Shown in pieces: positions 46,101 through 57,900 of a stretch of 64,000 nt of DNA. Location: NCBI GenBank assembly GCA_936440205.1, contig OW387148.1, positions 13,261,961 to 13,325,960 on the forward strand. The letters are read 5' to 3'. Within the stretch, counting starts at the first letter, position 1. Every line of letters begins with the position of its first letter. The notes beneath the pieces are model-generated. The model was not told the origin of the DNA. It saw nothing but the letters and a program-made list of their open reading frames with translations, and did no database searches. The DNA comes from Lepidonotus clava (lineage: Eukaryota; Annelida; Polychaeta; Phyllodocida; Polynoidae). Both the position numbers and the translations under genes were made by a program.

Positions 46101-49089
46101 AATTCTTACTGCAGTTTGTTTTGCTGCAGTATTTGCAATTTGTTTCCCTGTGGGAAGACCTCCATTTTCAGCTTTTACGGTCTAGAATCAGCAAAACTTA
46201 TTTTGATTATTTTAATCATTACTACATAGCTCTATCACTCACACGAGTTCTGATACTCCCAAGACATAGCCCTTCCCTGGGCAAACCCCTGATCTTAAGC
46301 TTTTGCTTCACTTTAAACCTTACTACTCACCTACCTTTCCATAAACGCTGAAATGACATATAATTATAAATAATCGTACATTCATTGTCCAATTTCCCAC
46401 AGGTTCTTGTGCTGAGAACTTCAGAGTACTAGGTATGGGTCTATCAGGACTCCTAAACTCAATTTGGGAAACATAGGCACACCCTATAGGCTCGTCCCCA
46501 CTGGGCCATCAAAAGTGACTAGGTTGGCTGACTAAGGTACAAACTTGTGTTGGGCGACAAAAATTAATCATCAATTAAACACCCCAAACTCAGACATATC
46601 TGATACTTTTGGTGTTAGTCAGCCAACTAACCCAATTTAAATGGGCTTTTTTGTCCGCCAAACTATCACCTGCCTCGACGATAAACATTGAGGGGGGAAC
46701 CCATTGAGCGATTCCACCAAATCTCTGGTCGTTTTGACCATTTCTGGTCGCTTATTCCTGGTCAGAAATGATCAGAACTAGTCGAAAACAACCAGAAATG
46801 GTATTCCTATCGAGTAATTAGATTAGGAATCTACTTGAGAATGGTCAAGCGCTTGAAAAATGTCCAACAATGTAAGATATTTATCGTTACTGACATGTAT
46901 TTTGAGTAGAATTTAAATTGCATCGCTCAATGGGTACCTCTCTTTAAGTCACTCAGTTCAGCTCGGTCAGCGGGGACCTGTCTTTAATCATTACTATTGT
47001 TCCTAATATTACATCTTTTTTTATATTTCTCCTTCTCCAAGGCATCTCTTTTATCACCAACATTTATCGCTTGTAGTAAGGGGCCTTGCGTATCCTCAGT
47101 AAACTTGAATACAATGCTTACAGTCTAGGGACATTTATATGTATATACATGCACAGTGTATTTCATGTTGCAATTGGTAATAAGTTAGTACACGTAAAAT
47201 GATAGTTAAAGTTCACTGTTAGTTGCACAAGATTTTAATTGCACTCAGACATCTGCATGGCTGTGGGTATTCTGCAACGTAACCCTCAACCAGCTGTTAC
47301 CTAAGGTATCTTACCCATACCTCCACAGTAGGCTTTAATGTTGTAAGGGCATCATAAAAATGTTCTCACTTTATGATAGATGGCATTGACGTACATATTC
47401 AAACGCATCTCTTGCAAAGAATGAATTATTTATGTTTATGTAAATTTATATTGACCATCTCGTTATTTTCACATTATTGTCTCTAAGAATTGACAACATG
47501 AAAAACTATTAGCGTATAACGTGGGTTTGAAAGAAAAGAAGAAATGTACATATATGGATTTATAATCATATAAATCATGTATATACCCTAAACATTATAT
47601 TTCTTTCTTTTTTGTATATAGTTACATATAAATGTACATACACATGTGTACATATCTATGTGTACATGTATATAAATATATGTGGTTGTGTGCGTGTGTG
47701 TCGTGTATGTATGTATGTATGTATGTTTATACATGCAAACAAAGAATTATCACACACAACCCCAACATTACATGCTGAGCTGTATCAAGTGACTCAGCCT
47801 TGCTGAACATCCCTTACATCTTCCACTTCACATCTCACCCACCAGGTGCACACAAGGTGAACACGATAGATGACTTCTTCCATGTGGGGTACACGTGGGA
47901 CCGTCACGCTGAGTTCATGCCCCGCCCCATCATCATCTCCGCCATGGAGATCTGCGACACATGCGTCGTCGACTTCCTGCTCAAGTTCGGGGCAGACCTC
48001 AGCAATGTCTACGAGGGTGAGTCTTTTAAAGCATGTATTTATATAACGTAAATTTAACCATCTCCACCATGGAGATCTGTGACACGTGTGTCGTTGACTT
48101 CCTGCTCCAGTTTGGGGCCAACCTCAGCAACGTCTACGAAGGTGAGTCTTTTAAAACCTTATTAACATGATGTAGAGTTAGCCATCTTCACCATCGGGAT
48201 CTGTGACATGCGTGTTGTAGACCTCCTGCTCTAGTTCGGGGCAGACCTCAGTAACGTCTATGAGGGTGAGTCTTATAAAGCATGTAAATATATAATGTAA
48301 AGTTTACGCCACGGAGATCTGTAACACTCGCATCATTGACTTCCTGCTCCAGTTGGGGGCAGACCTTGGCAAAGTCTATGAGGGTGAGTCTTTTTAAACC
48401 CATATTTACATGATGTAAACTTAATAATTTCCGTCATGGACAACTGCAACATATGTGTCATTGAATTCCTGCTCAAGTTCAGGGCTGATCTCAGCAATGT
48501 CTACAAGGGTTCAGGTCAGAGTTAAGCCCTGAGGCTTGATTGCAATATTCTTTGTTTTTGAAAGCAAAACACCAGTTTACCATCAACACAATTGATAAAA
48601 ATAAATAAGAATTATGATGAAGTCCATATAATTATATGTGAAAAAAAGTTCATAAAGGGGCGATGAGTAAATATGATATGTTAATGGTTACTTTTATTTA
48701 GTAAATGCTTTGAAAATCATATTGAAGTATTTGTCAAATATTTACAGACTGAATCAATCTAATTCAAAAGTGAGGTCAATAAGTTAGCAATTCCTACTTG
48801 TTACAAAAAAGACCAATTATTTTACACTGACTGAAAATATTGTTCTATTTTGTCAGACAAAAAGTATATTGTCTGAAAACTTCCTTATTCCATTATTCAC
48901 TTCATCTCAGGAGTTACATAACATGTTCCCCTTTGTCCCACCAGAGTGCGCCCCATGTGGCCCCATTGCATTCTGGGCCTTCCGGGACCACGTGGACAAC
49001 GCCAATGCCCTGGTGGTGGCCAAGCATGCTGACGTAACCCTGAGGGACGAGCTGGGCTGCTCCATGCTGCACAAGGTAGGGGCATAGAG

Positions 49090-49123
<34 letters not shown>

Positions 49124-52100
49124 AAAAGTAGGGGGAAACTCAACTCTCATGTCAGGTCGCCTGTTTAACTTTGGCAAAGGTAGGGGGACACTCAACTCCC
49201 ATGTCAAGTCACTGGTTTAATTTTGACAAAGGTAGGGGGACACTCAACTCTCATGTCAGGTCGCCTGGTTAACTTTGACAAAGGTAGGCGGACCCTCAAC
49301 TCTCATATCAGGTCACCTGTTTAACTTTGACAAAGGTAGGGGGACACACAACTCTCATGTCAAGTCACTGGGTTGACTTTGACAAGGTAGGGGGACACTC
49401 AACTCTCATGTCAGGTCACCAGTTTAACTTTGACAAAGGTAGGGGATCACTCAACTCTCATGTCAGGTCACCTGTTTAACTTTGACAAAGGTAGGCGGAC
49501 ACTCAACTCTCATGTCAGGTCACCTGGTTTACTTTGACAAAGGTAGGGGGACGCTCAACTCTCATGCCAGGTCACCTGTTTAACTTTGACAAAGGTAGGG
49601 GGGCACTCAACTCTCATGTCAGGTCACTGGTTTAACTCTGACAAAGGTAGGGGGCACTCAACTCTCATGTCAGGTCGCCTGTTAAACTTTGACAATGGTA
49701 GGGGGACATTCAACTCTCATGTCAGGTCACTGGTTTAACTTTGACAAAGGTAGGGGGACATTCAACTCTCATGTCAGGTCACCTGTTTAACTTTGACAAA
49801 GGTAGGGAAACAATCAACTCTCATGTCAGGTTGCCTGTTTAACTTTGACGAAGGTAGGGGGATACAACTCTCATGTCAGGTCACCTGTTTAACTTTGACA
49901 AAGGTAGGGGGATACAACTCTCATGTCAGGTCACTGGTTTAACTTTGACAAAGGTAGGGGGATACTCAACTCTCATGCCAGTCCAATCCTGCTTTCCCGA
50001 TCCACATATGAGTAGATTTTTGTTTATGTAGCTCAATTTGAACTTGAAAAGGATGGGTGCATAATGATCTGTCATTTGACGTCACGTTTTTGACCTTGAC
50101 AATGTAGGGATAACACTCACCTTTCAAAGTAACTTTGTTTGACATGTCATGTAAGCTCAAAGATGAGCTTTCTGGTCTGCATGATAAAGATCTATTGTCC
50201 ATGATATTACCCAGTACCCCCCTCTTCCTCCCCTCACAGGCGGTTAAAAAGGACCGGCTGGCTGGTAAACTGGAGATTGTACAGACGTTGTTAGACAGGG
50301 GCGTGGACGTGGTGGAGAGGGACAACACTGGGTTGACAGCCAGGGACTACATCGACATCTATTAAGTGTGGGTTAACCCTGTCCCCATCCCCCCACCGTC
50401 CTTTCCTCACAGGCAATTAAAAAGGACAGGCCGTCTGGTAAACTGGAGATTATTCAGACAGTGTTAGACCAGGGCGTGGACGTGGCTGAGAGGAACCACT
50501 TGGGGTGTGCTGCTAGGGACTACATCGACATCTATTGTCTGTGATATAACCCGGTTTCCCCTCTCCCACAGGCGGTTAAAAAGGACCAACCGGCTGGTAT
50601 GCTGGAGATTATACAGACGTTGTTAGACAGGCACGTGGACGTGGCAGAGAGGGACAACACCAGGTCGACGGCTAGAGACTACATCGACATCTATTATCTG
50701 TGATATAACCCAGTTTTCCCCTTCCTCCCCTCACAGGCCATTAAAAAGGACCGTCCGGCCGGTAAACTGGAGATTGTACAGACATTGTTAGACCGGGGCG
50801 TTGATGTGGCAGAGAGGGACAACACCAGGTCGACGGCTAGAGACTACATCAACATCTATTATCTGTGATATAACCCAGTTTTCCCCTTCCTCCCCTCACA
50901 GGCCATTAAAAAAGACCGTCCGGCCGGTAAACTGGAGATTGTACAGACGTTGTTAGACCGTGGCGTGGACGTGGCAGAGAGGGACAACACCGGGTCGACG
51001 GCTAGAGACTACATCGACATCTACGACGTTGCTGATGCCGACCTGCTCCGACAGACCATTGATGCCCACGTACTTGACCTGGTGGCCACGGACCAGCATT
51101 ACCGGATAGGTCAGTGCGCAGGCACAGACACACCGCCATGTTTATTTATATCCCCTAGAGTTGCCCAAATCTAGTGACCAATAAGCCCATCCCACTTTAC
51201 ACCAACATTAAAGTTTACCATTAAATATCTTCCAAATTGCCTCTGTACTCATTCCATGAAGATAGTTGCATAATGCAAAATTAATGAAAGCAAATTGGTT
51301 GATGAATTGTTCTTAACATTTGTAAAATGCAGCTTTATATATTGGTCTTTTTCCCACAGGAAACAATGTTAAAGCCTGTCAGCCTATCCTATAATGTCTG
51401 ACCCTATTTTGCCTTAAATACAGCATTTTGATCGACTGGCAAACCTGTGAATCTGTCAGTTGATGAAATTTTAGAAATCAGTATGTTTTAGCAGTACCTG
51501 GGAATACAGAAAATAAGATTGTTGCTTGTTTTAGCAACCCCAACTCTAGGAGACAAAGATAGCTTCAACTGTTATTTTGTCCGACCCTTGTCCAACCTTT
51601 GGAAATGCCTAATGTGGGACGATCCAACGGTGTACACTGGTAAAGGCGCCCTGGTCGTCATAGAATCCATTATTTCACCAGATATTTCTTGAGGTTCTTG
51701 TAAGGATACGACACTTGATGAAATTCGTTATCAGAAATTAAGTATTTTGGGCACACCCCAATCATTTCATGAATTTAAAAAATGAAATATTACTTGATGA
51801 CCATGTCATTTCGATTCTTGTTTTTATGTAAGACAGCCTTCCCATTATATGAAAATCAAAATGGCTGGTATGAATAAGGTTCCTTTATTGCCGTAACGTT
51901 TTTTTTTTTTATATATATACAATATTAACTGTAGGATTAAGCAAAAAGCGTTTGCTGCTCCAAATCCCTCATTATATACTACTTACATCACTGTGACTCT
52001 CATGAACAAATGCATGGAACTGCCTCTGAATGGCACTGGGTAGCGAGACAATGGTTATGATGTAGCGTAATTTCTATGTATAAGTATTATCCTTGATTGG

Positions 52101-52321
52101 TGTCTCTAAGGTCGGACTTAAGTAGTTTTATAGATATACCGGTAGGTGGCGTGGTGTAGTGGTTTGTGACACCTTGAGCTTTATATATCACATAATGACA
52201 TGTCCGGTATTGCAATGACAGGTCCGATGTATTCCCTTTAAATATCGGACAATTTGTCCACAGTTTAAGAGAGTCATTGGGATACACTATTATACTTTTA
52301 ATTGTGTTTATATATAAATAT

Positions 52322-52360
<39 letters not shown>

Positions 52361-54866
52361 ATATACATGCTATCATATACATGTCTTAATTCCCCCCTCC
52401 CTCAGAGACGCTGTTGCTGGACGGGTATGACCACATCATGGACATTCACGGGGAGAAGAAACACACGAGCGCCCGGGAGATGGCCGAACTCAAGGAACTC
52501 AAAGAGATGCTCATACTCTTTGATGAGTTCGACAAATATAAGGTAACAAACGATGATATTATATTTTTACTATTTTTACGGGTTTTCACATTAATTTTTG
52601 CAAGGAAAGATGGAACTTTTGGAAAAATGTCCTTTGCAGGGCTCCGGGGGTGGCCATTTTGTATGGTATAATTATTGGCTCAGTGGGAAGCATTTATGTA
52701 TGGTCATGGTCACAACAAAAGTAAACTGAAGAAGTCATTGTCTGTTTAGACTAACTATAATTGGCAACCGTATCCCGGGAGAAAAAGCACTGGAAATACA
52801 GTGTGTAATGAGTAAGTATGGGCTTGTAGTAAGGTTCCAGAGTTGAAAAAAGTGGTTAAATTAGTGGTAAATCAGTAAATATTTCCGAAACATTTAATCA
52901 CAGTATTCAATGATTAAAAAATTGATCATGACGTTTTGTTCCGAGATATGGGATTGGTTTGTGCTATCTTCAGCAATAATGTGAAAATGCAATAGATGAT
53001 GTCTCAAAATAAACATCCCAGCATATTGGTGACCAAAACATAGACAGTAATATTTACAATTTAAAGAATTTAGAATATATTTTCATGTCAAATTTAATTA
53101 AGATAATCTCACTGAATTAGTGAACAAATCAGCAACCTGCATACTTGTAAAAGCCTCTTTTGCTGATTCTTGGTATGGCCTGAAGTAAATTCAGTGTGTA
53201 GACTGTAACATGCGAAAAGAGATCATTGTAGAAGTAGTAGGGTAAAAAAAACCAATACGATATACTACCACTCCCATTCTAACTTCCCCCTTTGTCCCCT
53301 CCCTGCAGAATGAGATCGAGCTGCTGCACGAGTCGGCCAAGACGGGCGACCTGATGACCATCTCCAAGCTGTCCGGGGAGAAGAGGTGTGCCTGGAGTGA
53401 GTATGAGATCTTCTACAGGAGTGTATATAGGTAGATCCGCTCAGTCTTATGTTTTATCAAGACACCGGGAATATCTCTTCAGGCTTGTTACACACATTAC
53501 GTTGAGTACACTCACAGGGTCGTCACCCACTCTCGGAAAAATCAATTCTTATTTCATGCAATTCCTGAGTTTGAAATATATAATGAATATTATATTTTTT
53601 TGAGATAGACTGTCTAGTAGCTCTGGTTGAGAATTAACGTTCATCTAATCAGTGAGAAGTACATATATGTAAAATTGTGCAATAGTTGTATATCTCGTTA
53701 AATTTCAATTATTCATTAAATTGGGTATTATTCATAGAAACACTGATATAAACTCTGCATGCACTACCCTGACAGTTTATTGCACTTCAATATAATGGAA
53801 AGAACGGCTATAACACAAAAAAGTCATGACCTGCTCCAAATCCCCCATTATATACTACTTTCATCGTTGTTAAAACTCCCTGTTAAACGAATGGGTATGA
53901 CACTTGTAGATCCTCCGAAATAACCGAACAAAAGTAAAGCCATTGAAAAAAAAGTCAAATGGTTGATCACCATATGGTAATCACTGAAGAATTGTAATGT
54001 TATTTTTTAAACAACAGTGTAACATCTAAACCATACTCATCATTTTGAGCCCCCAAAAAAAGCGGGCCGCACACTGCAACGCATCGCTGTGCTCTACGAA
54101 CACTCCGGTTATTGTTTAACTCAGTTTAACATCTAAACCCTCCTCCCCGTTTTCAGGCAAAGACAAGGCGGGCCGCACCTTGCTGCACATCGCTGTGTTG
54201 TACCAACACTCCGAGATCGTCGAGTTCCTCATCGAGCAGCACCCCAACCTCATCAACTCAGTCGACAACGTGAGTACCACCACACAGACACTACCCTTAT
54301 TTGTAAACCACTTCTCATGAACATTCCCCCACAGAACTGTTCCTAAATCTATAAAAAATAAAGATTATACACTAATGGATGTCATCAGAAAACAATTATG
54401 ATAAAACGCCAGGTAGTTGTTGTCAACTATATGTGAAAATATATATTTATATAAATTAGTATAAAATCTATGTGAGAATCTCTGATGCTAACACCAGCGG
54501 CCACCACTACACAGGCCTCTAGGACCTCACTGACTGATTTAACTACTAGGGCCACTCATAGGGCCACTTCTCAGCTAGCCTTTGGAGAACCAACACAAAC
54601 CTCAACATTGTCTTGGAATTTATAGTTATGAAATTGTCTTCTAATTCATAGTAATAAGAACTGTTTATAGAGAATTAACGATAACTTATATTACTGTTCA
54701 TCAGTTGATGCATACCCCTCTCCACTACTGCGTGTGACTCCCAGAGAGACAGGAGATCTGGCCCATCCCGTATTATATATATGTATGTGTTATTGTCCCT
54801 CAGTTGATACATACCCCTCTCCTCTAGTGTGGGTACCAGGAGTGGCAGGAGATCCGGCCCATCCTG

Positions 54867-54925
<59 letters not shown>

Positions 54926-57900
54926 TATGTGTTACTGTTCGTCAGTTGATGCGTACCCCTCTCCACTACTGTGTGTGCCTCCCAGAAATCTGGCCTATCC
55001 TGTATTATATATATATAGATATATGTATATATCTTTGTCCATCAGTTGATGCGTACCCCCCTCCACTACTGCGTGTGCCTCCCAGAGCGACAGGAGATCT
55101 GGCCCATCCTGCAGGACGGTGGCGCAGACCCGAACCTCATTGATGCTGTGAGTAGATTTATAGCCTGTATTACACTGTCAAATTTTACTTCTAATATCAC
55201 AGATCGGTAGTGTGATTGTTGATGAATCATATACATGTTACATATCATTAGAAAGGTCTTTAAATTCTCTTTCAAATGATATGTAGCATGTATGGTCTTT
55301 TGCAATATTAATAGTAACAGCTTATAAATTACCCCCCAAACATATTGTCCATAAAGTATGTATTCCATTAGACGCTGGTACCACCACTGTTTGGCCATCA
55401 TACAATGTTTTTTTAAATCATGTTTTAGCATATATGTTTTAACGGTGTAGAGTCATTTTGGGCCAGTGCACTTATGGGCCAGGTCAGTTATGGTCCACTG
55501 CAAAGTCGTTATGGGCCAGTGTACTTATGGGCCAGGTCACTTAAGGTCCACCTCAAAGTCATTATGGGCCAGTGCACTTATGGGCCACTATATAGTCATT
55601 ATGTTCCATTCTTAAAGTCATTATGTCCCACCCTTGGGTTGTGCTAGCTGAAGTAGGCCCCTATGTATAGAATTGATATACCTATGTGAAAAGGAATTAT
55701 AGAAAATAAACTGCAATGACAATTTCTATAATACAGACAGTCAGTTATCTATGAGGCAGGTACTTTGCAACAAATCATGATACACAGCAGTCTTGATTTT
55801 CAGAATGATAATTACAGTGTTTGTGAAATCTTTTTTGAGTGGCTGGACATTGTGTCCGACGTTCATGGGCTTAGTATCGGACATTGTTCTATATATTTCG
55901 GTCATTTTAAACATAATTTACCACTATTTTCATATTTTTGCCGGACAATATGTCTGACGTTTTCGGCCAATGTGTCGGACATTATGGTCAAAACGTCAGA
56001 CATGTCTGGCAAAAACGGGGTTTTCACAAACACTGTAATTACGCACAGAAAATACAATTGCATCGTGTAGCCTTATGCAATTGGAATGCCCCATAGCGTC
56101 CATGTGCATGTGGGCCACCCTGTGAGCAGTTCTGGACGTCCAGAGCAAGTCAAAATCCTCCCACAACCACTGGGACTGCCCAGGGCATCCCTGCCCTACA
56201 GGACTGCCCTCTTAGCAGTTTTGGGCGTCCTGAGTGACTCAGGGTCCTAACCAACGCGACTGGGCTAGCCCACAGCGTACCTGCCCAACAAGACTGCCCT
56301 CTGAGCAGTTCTGGGCGTGCTGAGTGACTCAGAGGCCCCCCCAATGCTACTGCGCTAGCCCAGGGCGTAACTGCGCAACAGGGCTACCTGTTCAGCAGTT
56401 CTGGGCGTCCTGAGTGACTCAGAGGCCCGTACCTGCGCGACAGCGCTACCTGTGATAAGGTTATTTCTATCATATAATTCTGATGAAGGCAGTAAAGCGC
56501 GACGATCATCAATCATTCAATAAAACATCAATTGTCAAGTATCTATTGCTTTGGTTCAGATTCTACAACTTAAATTCCAAATAATTCTAAGTAAACTGTT
56601 TGTTTTCTCCCAGAACAACTTCTCGGTGTATGACTACGTCCGTGAGCTGGAGACGCCGACCGCCATTAAGGATCGTCCCCGGGGTCGCCGCCAGAGGGCC
56701 TACCAGGTCAGGGGGCACTAATATTATTCTCCCTAGCACGGATAACTTATTTGATATATTCCACCTGCAGACTATTGAACCAAGATGCATGCTGGGAAGT
56801 GTATATAACTCACAAGGCTGTAGTATTAATATAAGAAGACCCATGGGGGTCGTCCTCGGGTGTCTTTACAGCCCGTAGGGGATTGTTATGTACCGAGGGC
56901 CGAGGGCAAAGCCCGAGGTATGTACGTATGGGTTACGATCCCCATGGGTTATATTTTATCACCTGAACAGAACTCAAATCTCTTGAAAATACTGAAAATG
57001 GCGAGCGTTACATACAGCCTGTCAGTATGCACTGACCTTTATACGCACTGCTGGGCGGCCATGCAGGTGATAAAGTCTTTTATATACATTCTTGGATTTT
57101 GTGTAGTTTAACACAATAGAAAATTAGCATGGTCTCATTTTTCAGTTTATATTTATACATTTTTTATATCTTATAAGTTTGTTTGAAAATGCATTGATTA
57201 TGATGCACATACAGGAAATATTTTCTCTATTTTTCTTTGGATTTTTGTCTACAAAGTTAGTCCAAATCAACCTGCAGGCACTTAATATATACTGTGAATG
57301 TGGTAGAGAGAATTCCTTATCATTATGAGTGATGTTCTTCCCTGCAGACATTATATGTAATTCTCCATCTATAATTTGAAACATTTACAATAACCATATA
57401 TTATTAATCAGTCTATACTAAGTTGAACGTAGTCAAATATTACGATACACTACAATGTATTGATTGAATGATCAGGCATATGAATTAAAGGCTAAGGATC
57501 AAAGTGATACATATCTTGCGCCACTCTTTATTATAAACATGGAATATAAAAGTGACTTATATCCATTTTTAGATATATTGTTTTTCTAAAAATCCCCATT
57601 TTCCCACAGGCGGAGGAGCTCATTGAGTGTGAGCGGCAGTACCCGTATGGCGCTAACGTCGACGTCTGTAAACTGACCCGGGCCATCCTCAAGGCCCTCC
57701 CGACAGCCACCGCGGCCGACGTGGCAGAAATGACGTCATCCTTCAAGTGGACGCTGAGCTATGACGACAAGGACGCCATCTTGCTGAAGGCGTGTATAGA
57801 TGAGGACAAGGGAGACATCGCCAAGTACTTAGTGGAGAAGTGTGGGGCGAGGCACAACGTCACCCTCTCGGTAAGGCAGAGGATGCATAATTTACTTATA

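Larger units (their letters stand above)
44242..47845 (+). other. intron 8 of the ankyrin gene
   Basis: The longest intron within the coding region (3.6 kb). It holds the 45,033 tandem repeat, the 46.5-kb MITE-like nest and TATG/TGTA microsatellites at about 47,605-47,730; the rest is AT-rich and I see no exon in it. Confidence 0.55.

Noticed and set aside
49127-49975. About 17 regular units resembling a CRISPR array
   Set aside because: Contiguous tandem units without spacers; donor-edge minisatellite.
54705-55145. Frames reading LYYIYI...DLAHP as candidate coding sequence
   Set aside because: Translations of the decoy copies and TA tracts in the wrong frame; the real exon is 55,046-55,147 read as RTPLHYCV.
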